From: Marsupella aquatica
Lineage: Eukaryota; Marchantiophyta
Reading direction: 5' to 3'
DNA length: 64,000 bases
Assembly (NCBI GenBank): GCA_973895155.1
Contig: OZ316891.1
Location: 28,954,001 to 29,018,000 of the forward strand
Positions within the stretch are counted from its first letter, which is position 1. Each line of letters begins with the position of its first letter. This document shows, piece after piece, positions 35,898 through 48,110 of this stretch. The notes under the pieces were generated by a model. It worked only from the letters and a program-made list of their open reading frames with translations. It searched no databases and was not told the origin of the DNA. The translations under genes were made by a program, and so were the position numbers.

Positions 35898-38029
35898 TAT
35901 GTGTTGTTTTGCATCTGCATTTGCTCGCCCTATTGGGGTGCCAAAACACATAAAAACACATAAAATAGCCACCAACTCCTCACTACTCATTGCATAAAAT
36001 CTAGGGTTTCAGGTGTAAGTCACAGGCAGTAGGGAGGAGGGACAGGAGGGCAAGAAGGCAAAAGGGCAAAAGGGGCAATGCAATGACTCATTTGCAAACT
36101 GTAGTCCCCAAGGTACTCTTTCTTTTCTCTTTCCTTTCCTTTTGTCTTTGCCCATTCATTTACTTTTGTCAATTTATTTTTTGTTTTACGGGGTTTGGCT
36201 TGGCATCCAATCTTTGTTGTAGAGGTTAGCTTGGGTATTTTCTTATACGTAGGGGTTTGGGTTTAGCATAGGGTTCTATGAGCACCGGGGGTCAGCCCCT
36301 CGATATTCCAAATGGGAGGCGGAAACGCCGTCCAACGGGAGGGGGTCCACCTAGACAGCGTTATCCGAGTGATGATATACATTACAAGAAGAGACAAAGA
36401 CCAGATGCCAAGCCAGAAATCCGCGTCCCACTTGAACGGTGGGATGAGTGGGAGGACCTCTGAGGTTTGCTGGGACCAGACACAACACATTCTACTATTG
36501 TGACATGGCTGCTTGATTGAATGCGACCTACGGTTCAAGAGCTTTGGGCATGGCGAGCAGCGGAGGCAGCTCAAATTCCGCCTCAGGCAGTTCCATCACC
36601 CACAGGCCAGTAGGATCCAAGTCAGCCTTCACGACTATATCAAGTGTAGACACTCTTTCATTTGCTCATTTATAGTTATCAATTCTATCTACTCATAGTT
36701 TGGAAATGATTTTTGAAATGATAATTGGGGTTGTGTTTTGCATGTTTTCCACTTTTCTCCCACCTTAGGGTATACCTTATAAACCTAAAATTAGGGCACA
36801 TATATATGTAACATGTACCTAATATAATACCCTAAACCAAACCATAAGATTAGGGTACACCTTATAAACCTAACATTAGGGCACACAGAACATACCTAAG
36901 ATAATACCATATCATACCATAAAATTAGGGTACACCTTATAAACCTAAAATTAGGGCACACAAATATAACAAACCTAATTAGACTAAGGTTTTCCTAGTG
37001 GCAAATGTAAGCATACTGTTATGTGTTGATGATAATTGAAATCTTATTTGTTATAATTATGTGGGTCATTTTGTTCAGGATAATTTAGTCATGGTCAACA
37101 TAGTCGTCAGTGTACTTAATATGGAGTGGTGCCTCCATGAAAGACCTTGGCTAACATACTTCATGTGAGTATATGCAATCATATTAGTTGATTGAAATAG
37201 GTTTCATTTTGCTGTAAAATGGTTGTCATTGTGTACCTCTAAAATGGTTGTCATTGTTGTAGGGGTGATTCTCTGGAGGAGGGCCGAGACCTGACTAGAA
37301 AAAGGATGACCTAACACCAGTAGTATTGGGCTTTCTTTTAGGGCTAGCAAGTGGGGACTCAAGGCAAGAGATATGGATGGAGCTTTTGACTTTCATATGA
37401 CAGCTAAACAAAACATTGAAATTTTTATTTTGTCTTTTTGGTCTTCTTTTTTGAGTGATGTTGTAACTATGAAGGTGCTTATTGTGGTCAAACAAATGTG
37501 AAGGTGTTTATTGTGGTCAAACAATATTTCACAGTGCCATTTCAGAGACTACAATGAGCCAAATTTTCAGAGTGCCATTTCAGAGACTCCAATGAGCCAT
37601 AACTACAAGGAAGAATGCAATTTGAACATGAAACACTTAGTGTTTGGTGATAAAAAGTAAATATTTGGTCACGCATAGTATTTCAGACAGAGTAGAGTTG
37701 CAAAAATAGTGAGTTGAGGCGGACCTTTTTTTATGCTGGAACATGTACTACCAACTTTTGAGAGGGGCAATGGGAAGGAAGAAATGAAGGCAATATACAA
37801 GGGAGAATGTAAACAAGATGGAACAAAGTGTTTCTAATGCAAATTTATTTTTGTGTTGCTATAACATGTACTCCCAATTAGGGGAATTGAACCCTTTATG
37901 CTCCCAAGAGCAAGAGTTGTATTGAGCTGCAAAAAAGCTTATTAGTCTTGTAAAACATATCAAACAAAATATGAATTACAACAAATCCTCTGTATTCCTA
38001 ATTTGAAAGGAATCCTACAAATTTTTCTC
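35898..38029. other. AT-rich intergenic with 75-85 bp repeats
   Basis: The block at about 36767-36965 contains three copies of AGGGTACACCTTATAAACCT or a variant, followed by AATTAGGGCACA. No gene is recognised. Short frames near 36278-36574 have no motif. Confidence 0.5.
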
Positions 38030-39028
38030 CTTCTTTATGCCAAGTGCCTTCACAGGAGCTTCAACAGCTTCAGGAAACTTGGGTCTCTCACCAACCCTGC
38101 TACATAGGCCAAGTTAGTGTACACTTGAAATCTCTCCCTTTTCATGACAATTTCAGCAAGTTCTATGCGGCACACATGATCAACTCTTCAATGGGGACAA
38201 CAGGATTGAGATCACTACGACACTCTGTAATTGCAGAACAAAAATCTGGAAAATCAATGCAGATCGTTTCTAACGTGACAGTTTGGACTGTGGGTGGAGC
38301 ATCCTTGACATCATTGGGATCCTAACACGTTCAATTGTAGGTCCCATCGCCATGTTCAGTCAACACGACTCTCAACTTTCTTATTGGTGCCATATTCTAG
38401 AGACAAAAGCAATCACATTGACATCACGTATTCTGCTCTTGCCCAGCATTGGTAAAAAGTATACGTTGAACGATCAACCTACCAACAGAGATTGGTCTTG
38501 AGAAAGAAAGACTGCAATCACATTTCTGCCAACTTAGACATGGTACATGCAATATAGTACATTGTTGGAAACAAGCCCCATAATAAAAAGGGTTCAGAAC
38601 TCCAAACAAAGACTTTGTTTATTCACAACAAGCTCTTTTCCTCGAAAAGGAGACATAGAAGTTGAACTTCACTGGGATTGAGTTTAGCACATTCAACTTG
38701 GAGGAAAGTCTTGACAAAAATTGGAATTCTCAAGCGAAACTCCTTGCAACACTCGTGGCTCGGGGGGGTCACTTCCATGGAAGTGGCATATCACATGCGA
38801 TGAAGTATAGGGCCATTTAAATGGTTTTGGCAGAAGACTTATTAAGTCTTCAATGGAAACATAGGGTTGTTTAATTGCAAAATGCATACGTGTCATCACA
38901 TGATTGGTGTCATACAACTTTATAGAAAGAGACTTAGGAGGGTCATAAATGACCCAAGCTGTCGCACGTGATGTATGACCCTTCATATAGTGACCTTCTT
39001 GAGATTCGTGGCTCACAGGCTCTGACAA
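38030..39028 (-). pseudogene. Unidentified degenerate coding sequence
   Basis: Two minus-strand stretches have protein-like text, although I cannot name the family. The 39028-38693 frame is open for 111 codons (GHTSRATAWVIYDPPKSLSI, then MHFAIKQPYVSIEDLISLLP). Further down, at about 38325-38040, broken frames read PPTVQTVTLETICIDFPDFC and RFQVYTNLAYVAGLVRDPSF. Stops and frame changes separate them. They could be one decayed retrotransposed gene or an unrecognised transposable-element protein. Confidence 0.3.
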
Positions 39029-40587
39029 ATCCTTGCAGCAGCCTCACAGCAAAAATCACAGCATGAAGAGCAAAACTCCTTGTAGCACTTGCAATTAAAA
39101 TCCCACCAATAGTAGAGGGAAATGCAGAGTAGAAATTGCAACACACCAATCTGAAATACTCACAGTGGAATTGGAACAACAACAAAGAGAAATCCAATGG
39201 AGAAATTGCAGCATAGATATCAAAAATCCCCATAGTAGAAATCACAAAAATCTAAGCAACTACAGTTGCAACAATTGGCATTGAAATACTTTGGGTGACC
39301 CGGAGTGTTAATTTCGGAATCAAGAGTTTGCGAGAGACGGAGATACGGCGCCTAACCAATCACGTGAGATGGCGGAGCAAACAACTACCTTTAGCTATGT
39401 TAGCGAGGTTGAGCAATGGCAGCTCAAGCTTCAAGTGGAGGAGTAAAAAACAACGAGTGCCAATCGAGATGCGCCAGCTTGAATAGAGATCAGTGCAACT
39501 CAAGATCGCTTTAGGTATGAGGGCAAGGACAAATGATGGCAAGATGAGCAACGAGGTTGAGCTATGGGCAGGAGCAAGGTAGAGCCATAACAATAGCAAG
39601 CTGGGAGGTTGGTGATGGTAGCATGAGGTCCTGGGAGGCTGGCTATGGCAGCTTGAGGTCTTGGGTGCAGGGAGGCCCAAGTCGAGGCGCAACAGTTGGA
39701 GAAAGTTGTGTACTTTCCCTCTAGGACCAGTGGGGAGCTCCGATTGGGAGCCAGGTAGGTGGACCCTCCAGTAGTCAGTAAGAGCATGTTGGCTCTTATG
39801 AAGTCAACCTTGCATGCCCGTAAGTTCTACACTAAAACCAAAATGATAACTCTTGTAAAAGAGGTAGTGGGTATTACAAAAGATTCAGGTGAAACTAATA
39901 TATTATTAAATCTTACTTCACCATACTTGCGAATTAACACATCTCAAAAACTAAATTTTTCTACGACATACGATCCTAATATCTCAAAGAGAAAATGAAA
40001 TAGAAATGTCATGTGGACTCCTATTTAGATCCATGATTTCAATAAAGGACAAAAATAATGCACTCCCCCTCCTCTCGGTAAAATACTACTTGGTATACTA
40101 TTGGCTCATTAGAACTGATAACAACAGTTGCAAATTGAGCTTCAAAGTGATAAATTAAATGTTGCATCATGGATGGTTTGTCTAAAAGATAAACTCTAAC
40201 CAAAAATGAGATACAAAAGGGAAGATTAGGGATATCTCTTCATCCTGGATTCATAATGACTCTTTTATTCCTTTGCTATCTGGGCCAAAGGATGCCTTAC
40301 CCCTAAGTTTCCAAAGAGACCTTGTTCCCTAAAGTCACATCTATAAGTCTACCACTCATTCTTTTGCTATCCGGGCCAAATGATGTCTCACTACTATGTA
40401 CATAAGGCAAATAATAGAATAGAAAGATGAGAGAAGAAAAGAGAATCGCTTCGACACAAAAAATATCAAAATATGGGAATGAGAAGAGAGTGTTATCGTG
40501 AAGATTCTTTGTTTAGTAAGTTTCTTCTAAGTATAGCTTAGTAGTATATGATAGTAGTTTGAATTCTCGCATTATATGTAGTCTATA

Positions 40588-40811
40588 GTGTGCATGCTAC
40601 AGTGCACGACCTACAGTGTGCATACTACAATGTACGATCTACAGTGTGCATGCTACAGTGTACGGTCTATAGAGTGCATGCTACAATACACGGTGTATAA
40701 TATGCATGCTACAATGCAAGACCTACAGTGTGCATGCTACACTGTACGATCTACAATATGTCTGCTACAGTATATGATCTATAGTGTGCATGCTATAGTG
40801 TACTGCCTACA
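40588..40811. repeat. 28-bp minisatellite, about 8 copies
   Basis: Units begin at 40588 and repeat every 28 bp. The consensus is GTGTGCATGCTACAGTGTAC followed by GATCTACA, with scattered substitutions and no length change. The 107-codon frame across it is a product of the repeat. Confidence 0.9.
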
Positions 40812-40922
40812 GTTGCTCCACTCATGTAACTACAATACTAGCACACTTACTTGTCTTGGATGTGTGACACATGGCTTCCATCCGTGTGTCATACTTGATC
40901 CGTGTGTTTGAGGTGTGAGCAC

Positions 40923-40930
40923 TATAAATA
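40923..40930 (+). promoter_or_regulatory. Candidate TATA box
   Basis: TATAAATA is followed about 15 bp later by GAGAGACTCTCTCCCC, a layout typical of plant promoters or of LTR U3/R boundaries. No linked intact gene follows, so its activity is unknown. Confidence 0.3.
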
Positions 40931-41435
40931 AAAGGAGAGAGACTCTCTCCCCTTACTCCCCATTTTTCATCAACTAAGTTGTGAAGCCTTTAGAATCCAT
41001 TGGACTTGATGATCTCTTCAATGAATATAACCCATATGAAATAGACCCACTCATGCACTCTTGCTTAGAGCTTCAACTCGACCAGAGATATTTTGTATGA
41101 GTTGGACCTTTAAAAAGTGTTATCATTTGATGATGGTTATTAAGTTCTAAAGAGTTTGAAAGTGCTCAACAATGCCTTAACATCATATACTTCTTTTGGG
41201 TGAAATCCTTATGAAGTAGACCCACGCATGCATGATGGCGTGGAGTTTAACTCAGTCAATGGTAATTTGTATGCGTTGGACCTTCAGATAGTATTTTCAT
41301 TCAAAAGAAGATAAACTTATTAAGATAAATATTTGCATGTATATATTTAGACTTAACTCAATGCATAGTATTTGATTGAAATGAATGATCTTTTCATTGA
41401 ATGATTCTATATCTTGTCATAAGAATAAATATTAG

Positions 41436-41874
41436 TTGGATGGAATATTTGATAGTACGATAATGCCCAGACCAGTACCTGTTCTTTCTCTCCCTAATCT
41501 TTTTTTTATTAGAATTCATGTACTCCAAAAAAAGATAATGCGTCAACGTATGACTTTTCACGTTGGAAAAGCTTTTGTAACTACGGTGTTAAATTTAATA
41601 GAGTCAATTATATACCCTTATATAGTTTATGGGCAGCATTGGGCTTGCACAATTTTTATCTTGTATTGAGATGGATCTCAACAAACCTCCCTCCGATGAA
41701 CCTCCCGTTTTGTTGGGAGATATTTATTTTGTAACTCGACCCAAGATAGCTGCCAAAGAGGTAATAGTCTGTAGATATGGAGAAAAGGGTTATGATGTTG
41801 TGCTTTCATCCACAAAACCATTCCTTGTGGTGTCTGCTACCCAGTCTAGAATAGTAATCATGATCTTAATTTAA
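41436..41874 (+). pseudogene. Unidentified AT-rich coding remnant, possibly plastid rpoC2-like
   Basis: Two overlapping frames (41436-41669 and 41629-41874) form one protein-like text with a frameshift near 41640. It includes MTFHVGKAFVTTVLNLIESI, LLGDIYFVTRPKIAAKEVIV and YDVVLSSTKPFLVVSA. The last parts loosely recall the barrel-like insertion of plastid RNA polymerase beta'' (rpoC2), which would make it a nuclear insertion of plastid DNA. This recollection is weak and unconfirmed. The sequence is not flanked by other plastid genes that I recognise. Confidence 0.25.
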
Positions 41875-42117
41875 GTTCACTCTTGACACTAGCAGTCATA
41901 GGCCCGGTGCTTCCTCAAGAATCACATTTCCCCCCCAGACAGTGTCCCTCATCACTTCATTTATATTGAATCCAAGAGGGCATAGATTACGCCCAAACGC
42001 TTGGATGAAAGTCAAGTGACATACATCCAATATAGGAAGGTATGCTAGTTCTATTGCAATCAAAATAAATGATGCGTGCAAGTAAAACAACCAATGTATG
42101 CACTTAAAATATTTTGT

Positions 42118-42375
42118 TCACCTTGCATGCGCATAAAATAACTTGTGTATACACCTTGTGGCTTGCACATTTGCTCACCTTGTATGCACATAAAACAACT
42201 AATGCATGCAAATAAAACATTTTACATGTATTTAAAATAATTTGTGTTTGCACCTTGTGGCTTGCATATTGTTTCACCTTGCATACACATAAAACAAAGT
42301 CTAATGAATTCAAATAAAACAATTTGTGCATGCATCTTGTGGTTTGCATAGTTGCTTACCTTGCATGCACATAAG
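42118..42375. repeat. Imperfect tandem repeat, units about 58-99 bp
   Basis: Each unit starts (T)CACCTTGCATGCACATAAAA or a variant, and most contain TTGTGGCTTGCATA. Units start near 42118, 42176 and 42275, with a partial one near 42357. Confidence 0.65.
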
Positions 42376-42534
42376 TAATAATCAAACTGTTTAGTTACCC
42401 TATAACAAAATATAAACCTAACCTATATACTAAATAATATATGGAGTGATAATAATTTTATCATGAATAATTGAATTATCACGACATATCATCCCTACCA
42501 AATATGTACAACCTCCGGATGCACCACACCTACA

Positions 42535-43190
42535 GATCGTGATAATCTTCATCCTCATCCAAAGCTTCAAAGTCATCTGGTTCAAATTGTTCCTCTTCTA
42601 CCATAAAGTGAGTTCGCCGCTTGAACACTTTCACTCATTTTCCTTCATAGGGAGTGCGATGAATTGCTCCATCCAGTTCTCTAACCAAGTAGGTTGCATT
42701 AGGGTTGACCTTTTCAACAACAAATGGTTCTTTCCAACAACGTGCAAACTTTTTTAAGGTAGAATATTGTTGCTCGAGTCTTCCTTCATAGATCAATACC
42801 CAATCTCCACTCTGGATTGGAATTGGCCTCAGACGATAAGTCAGTCAAATCGCTCCTTATTTTTCTCACAAGCCTCCTTTAGCCTTAGTAAAGACTCCTC
42901 AATTTTCTCCTTGGTCTGGCTAAAGTGCTCAATTCTTTGTTTCAATAATTCATCTCGAGTGATGTCATCTTCCCAATCAATTGTTCTCCAACTTTGAATA
43001 TTTCTCTTCAATCTGCATCAAAGGTAAATGTCCACAGACCAATTTGGCAGGTGCAAATTCTATTGTGGAAGTGCATATCATCCGATCTGCTAAAAAAGCA
43101 AATGGTAAAAGGTTTGGTCACATCGATACTTTTCCTTGGCAAGATTTTACCAAGGCATTTACAATCGGTGGGTGTTCTTTTATTTGTAAA
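42535..43190 (-). pseudogene. Ty3/gypsy integrase C-terminal remnant
   Basis: The minus strand reads RTIDWEDDITRDELLKQRIE and KEKIEESLLRLKEACEKNKE, then after a frameshift GDWVLIYEGRLEQQYSTLKK, RCWKEPFVVEKVNPNATYLV and RELDGAIHRTPYEGK. This is the chromodomain-proximal C-terminal end of gypsy integrase (GDxVLxYxxxL..KFxxxWxGPYxV). An in-frame stop and frame changes show decay. No LTR was identified. Its orientation is opposite to the gypsy pol near 49 kb, so it is a separate insertion. Confidence 0.8.
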
Positions 43191-45854
43191 AGCATGACTA
43201 TAGTTTGATGTTAAATATGTCTACATCCTCGTGGTACAATGAATCTTCATGGAACTTGATTGCCTGAGCATGCTATTCAAAAGTGCGTAAAATACAACTA
43301 TGAGAGATTATATTTTTATCAATCCATTATATTTTATCATGCAATTTTTCCACAATAGGTACAAATTAGTGTGATCCACATAAAATACAAAATTTAGTTG
43401 CTAGCTCATCAAGTTTTTCACAAAAAAATTCTATTTGTAACATTTCTTCTTCCATTAATTTTGATGACACTAACCCCTTTATTTGAGTAAGCAAAACACT
43501 CTGAATGTCACTCTTGTAAAAAAATAGAATTATAATTAATTTAATAGAATTGATTTAATAGCTCTTAGGAATTGACTTAAGTTTTTTACTATAGTTGTTT
43601 GACCTTACTATGATTAGTTAATCTTCGCTCAGATTAGGATAAGATTTACGTTGATGAGGCCCACACATCTAAGGTATATATAGGTTGGAAGAAAAACATT
43701 ATCTCTCTCGTAATTATTAGACGTATTTTAATATGCTCTGGATCTTTCATGAATTTTGCTCACTTCTAATATCTTGTCTGTGTTGCATTTGATTAAGGAG
43801 AAATTTGCTTAATTGACCCTCTCTTGCAAAAATTTTACTTAATTGACCCCCTCCTAACTTTTTCCCTAATCAATCCCCTCTTTATGATCCGTACGGTCGG
43901 TTCTTCTAAACCAAAAACTGCATAGTTATCCCACCATAGGCGACCATATCATTACGCAATTTTGTGGCGTGTTTTACCATGTTATCGCCATTACAGTTGA
44001 AGCACAGTCAGAGCGCAAACACAGTTTAGGGTTATTAACAAAATCCAGAAATGTCATCTAGAGAAGACATTATGGATTTAAGTGCATTCACGTCTTGTTT
44101 TTTAGTTTAGATCTGGTCTAACGTTGTAGGATTGTCTCACAGTGCGTTGTTTTGTCATGCAATGTGAGCTTTTCTTCATAGAGGGCGTGACGATGGCGTG
44201 CTGAGGATTCAGAAGTTGGGAGGCAATGCGACAAGGCAGTGCAGGAGTGAAATTCTTTGTACACACACTATAGCTGCTCACTTGGAGTGGACTCTACTAT
44301 GTCTCTTTCATTTTGTCAAAAGTCTACGTAAACATCGTTTGTTTGTCTAGCTTCGGCAGTGAGCTAGCCCTAGCTTTTGTTCTTGGTGACAAGGTTATGT
44401 GAGCTACAAGGAGCTCTTCTTCATGGTGATGTGTTACAACTTAAGAGCTTCAAGGTTAATGGTGTTGCTACACTCACATTGGACATTACCGCGGTCGATG
44501 AGGCAATGAAAGCCTATGCCAAGAAGAGTTGAGGAGGTGTTGGTTATGTGTTGCTGGTTCAATCCTCTTGCCTTCTTTATGCACTGAACAACACCTCTCT
44601 TTGTATCACTCATTGGTAGAGGCTGAGGAGACATTTTTTAAAGGGGGAGGTTTAGCACATCAATCACCTTTCAGGTCTGTCTGATCATGATTCAATTCTA
44701 TTTGTTAGCCATAGATGATGTCTGAGCGCTCACGGTCTTCCACGTTGAATTGTGGTCGAGTTCTACACTTGCTTCATCTGCAACAGGTGTGTTCCAAATT
44801 TGCCTGCATTGATGTCTTTCATTTCGTTTGCATGATTGTTGTCAATAGTTTACATTGGTGTCTTTTAGTTTTTGTGCATGTTTTGAATACCTTTACATCA
44901 CTATAGGAACTCTTCCCAATGCTTTCATATTGCATTTGCTGTGTAGTCTAAGCCAATAGTTCTCTACAATAGCCTAACTGTATATACCAAAACATAAATT
45001 ATCCTATTCAGTTTCTCTTTCTATCTTGTCCATGAATATGCACTACATATTTAATGACAAGCACTACGCTCTCACACAAACGCACAAAACAACTTTCAAT
45101 TGTTTTTGAATTTGCTTTCATCAACCAATTTCAATGCTTGTGACAAAATTAGCATCCTAGATATATTTATAGTATACTTTGTCTTTGTTTAAATATTTTC
45201 CAATCAAACGTACTTCCACTTTTGACCACAATGTGTTTTTTTGTGATAGACAAATAAATTCAACATTTAAGTAAGAGAAATGATGATTTACCAACACTTC
45301 AATATTATCAACAAGTGCAAATAGAATGATCGGCTGCACAATTCTTTGCGTTTTATTTGCAGATGATTATATTATGTAAAATTAGCCATATACCTATGAC
45401 AAAAGATGTTAATGAGAAATCAAAAACATGAGATAATGGCCACCATATCATAGAGTCCAAACACAATCGAGTGGAGGGAAAAAACTTGTTTGTTTATTTA
45501 AATTTATTAGAGAAATAGATATACTTAAAATTATTATAGTATTATGATAATACTTAAAGTTATACTTTAAAAAATAGCTTGAAAAGCTAGAATTAAATTC
45601 TTTAAATTTTAAATTAATGTTTCATCTCGGTCAGTTTTGGGTAAACTACGATAAGCTTTGGCAAAGCCAATCAAGATTAAAAGGTGTATGGATGGATCTC
45701 ACCGTGCTAGGAAAACAAAGTTTCAATAACGACCTATATTTGGTTCACAATATTGAGTTTGTAAAGGGAAGTACAATTTTTGGTTGGATAAAATATGATC
45801 TAGTGATAAATATACTATGAGATGTCATATGGACTATATATTTCTATAATAGTA
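43191..45854. other. AT-rich intergenic, no gene recognised
   Basis: Only short frames are found. Near 43797-43890 there is a run of repeated TTAATTGACCC(C)CTC text. No RNA gene is seen. Confidence 0.5.
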
Positions 45855-46066
45855 CCAAGTGAAGCCTATTCTTAAGGGCCTAGGTCTAGAGTGAAGCCTC
45901 TAGACAATAAGTCACAATATATACAAAAATGAGGTTCAACAAGGTGAAAGTTTTTAAATTATGATAGACCATATTGAATATTATTCTTAATTTTCTTTTG
46001 TATTGGGAGCTAGTATCGATAGGCTTCACTCTAGACCTAGGCCATTAGGAGGAGGCTTTAGTTGGC
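45855..46066. repeat. Long hairpin / fold-back element
   Basis: A perfect 23-bp inverted repeat (GGCCTAGGTCTAGAGTGAAG..) lies at 45877-45899 and 46021-46043. The arms extend imperfectly to about 47 bp each around a 120-bp AT-rich loop. TATAAT occurs close outside both arms. It could be a small MITE or a hairpin-forming transcript. Confidence 0.7.
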
Positions 46067-46363
46067 TCTTTTATAATTAGATGACTCTAAGAGTATTGAC
46101 TGTGTAATATTTACTATCCGTGGATTCTAAAGTGAAATATCTTTGATACTCATGCATTGATAGAGGCAATAGACAAACTTTTTATAGAAAAAGTGCCAAA
46201 CAGAGTACAAAAGAATAAACAGAAGAGATCCCAAGTGGGATAAAACCAAACGCAAACAAAGTGAGCAAAAAGGAAACCTCTAAAACCAAGAAAGAGGAAC
46301 TAAAAAAACATATCGCAAATGGACCAAAGTCCTCATCATTCATAGCAAATGTGGCAAAAAGCT

Positions 46364-47217
46364 AATGGTCCACATCCAATGTCAAAACTAAATCGGCAAG
46401 TGGGACTGGAATGTACTCTAGGGGGGCTAGCCATTGCGGAGGCACACTAGCACCCACTTTCAAAGAGCGATGATAGATGGCCCGAGCTTGAGCATGCCGT
46501 AAGGTAACTGAAATGCGTTGGCAAAAGTGTGTGGTCAAAACAGATAGCGGGGGTCCGATGGGACCCATTCGGCCATGAAAATCCTGAGGAGCTTGTCGAA
46601 GAAGCCCGTCAAACTGATGATGGAGATGCCCAAATATCTCAACAACAAAGGGGAGGAAGCCCCCTAGAGGACATTGCAGCATATTTGGCCTCCTTCGTTG
46701 TTGCCGCTCGTGATGTTGCTGCCCCTGCCGTTGTTGCCGCTGTCTCAATGATGTCTTGACGCAATGGGTTTGCCACCACGACATCTGCCAAAGTACATTG
46801 ATCCTCACGGACCATGGTAAGATCCACCCGTAACCGTTGTGATGGAGGGTCAGGTAACTTGAGCACCACCTCAAGACGCACGCTAACCAAAGAGCCAGAG
46901 AGAACCTGAGCAGTCGCATCTCTCACGGCTTCATGAACAAAAATGGTTTCACCTCCCAAATTGCACCGAAGAAGATGGACATCTGTGGCATCACAAGGCT
47001 TCCCACAAGTGCAAGAAAGAGGTAAACCAACAAGAAGTGGGTGAGATAGCCCCATACGAAGACGCATGGTTGTCGAGAACTCCACAGAAGACATCCGCAT
47101 ATGAGGAATGATTGGATTGGCCTGAAGCCAGCCTCCTGTGCCCTTCCCTCCGGAAGACGGACTGTTGTGATGGGACCCAAAAATGGCTCCAAATTGTAAT
47201 AGCGCACAGTATATCAA
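46364..47217 (-). pseudogene. Non-LTR retrotransposon C-terminal remnant (zinc motif, endonuclease-like)
   Basis: From 47217 the minus strand reads GGWLQANPIIPHMRMSSVEF, then a Cys/His cluster CTCGKPCDATDVHLLRCNLG followed by a further His, and RVDLTMVREDQCTLADVVVA and NPLRQD. After a frameshift near 46640-46680 it continues PFVVEIFGHLHHQFDGLLRQ and LSVLTTHFCQRISVTLRHAQ. This succession matches the C-terminal region of reverse transcriptase ORFs of non-LTR elements in plants, algae and oomycetes, after the RT domain, and resembles the restriction-like endonuclease part. The RT domain itself is missing. The 3' flank (46190-46400) resembles 61330-61580. Confidence 0.7.
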
Positions 47218-47296
47218 ACCATATTGTTGAGCTTATTGTGATCACACGCATGGGAAACCAATTAGGACAATCAAACCAACAAGGCTTTGATTCCTA

Positions 47297-48110
47297 GAGT
47301 TTTGCCATGGTTCTCCTCGGATTTGATTTTGACTTTCTTGTTCGGTTTCGGCATGGTGATTCTTTGTGTCAGTTTTGGGACCCTATCTCCCTCAATTTTA
47401 CTTGGAATCCGGATCTGTCAACTGATTTGGAAAGCTCTTCTCGAGGCTCTTCAAATCAATCCCAAGATTAGCCCAAATGGTTGACTTTTGCCACAATTCA
47501 CCTCGGATTTGATTTTGACTTTCTTCTTTGGTTTCGGAAGGGTGATTTTTTGTCACAATTTCAGGACCATATCTCCTTCAATTTTACTCAAAATCCGGAT
47601 CTGTCAACTGATTCGGAAAGCTCTTCTTGCGGTGCTTCAAATCAATCCCAAGATCAGCCCAAACAGTTGAGTTTTGCCACGGTTTTCCTCGGATTTGATT
47701 TTGACTTTCTTCTTCGGTTTCGGTAGGGTGATTTTCCATGACAGATTTGGGACCATATCTCCCTCAATTTTACTCAGAATCTGGATCTGTCAACTGATTC
47801 GGAAAGCTCTTCTTGAGGCGCTTCAAATCAATCCCAAGATCAGCCCAAACGATCAAGTTTTGCCACGATCCTTGGATTTGATTTCAACTTTCTTGTTCGA
47901 TTTTGGTAGGGTGATTTTTCATGACAGTTTCGGGACCATATCAATTTTACTCAGAATCCGGTTCTGTCAACTGATTTGGAAAGATCTTCTTGAGGCGCTT
48001 CAAATCAATCCCAAGATCAACCCAAACGATTGAGTTTCGCCATGGTTCTCCTTAGCTTTGATTTCAACTTTCTTTTTTGATTTTGGCAGGTTGACTTTTT
48101 GTCGAGTTTC
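47297..48110. repeat. 186-bp tandem repeat, about 4.3 copies, frame-preserving
   Basis: Units start at about 47297, 47483, 47669 and 47855, with a partial one at about 48032. The spacings are 186, 186, 186 and 177 bp. The consensus begins GAGTTTTGCCACGGTTCTCC and contains TCGGATTTGATTTTGACTTT and CTGTCAACTGATTCGGAAAG. Because 186 is 62 codons, plus-strand frames persist through the array (47287-47484, 47488-47670, 47674-48033). I recognise no protein family. Confidence 0.85.

Larger units (their letters stand above)
39029..41435. other. AT-rich intergenic with minisatellite and possible promoter
   Basis: No gene is recognised. It holds the 28-bp minisatellite, a TATA-like site at 40923, and two diverged copies of a roughly 100-bp segment starting near 41028 and 41205 (AATGAATATAACCCATATGA-like, then GAAGTAGACCCAC-like). 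Confidence 0.45.

Noticed and set aside
40588-40911. 107-codon repetitive protein
   Set aside because: It is an artefact of the 28-bp minisatellite, whose unit is not a multiple of three.
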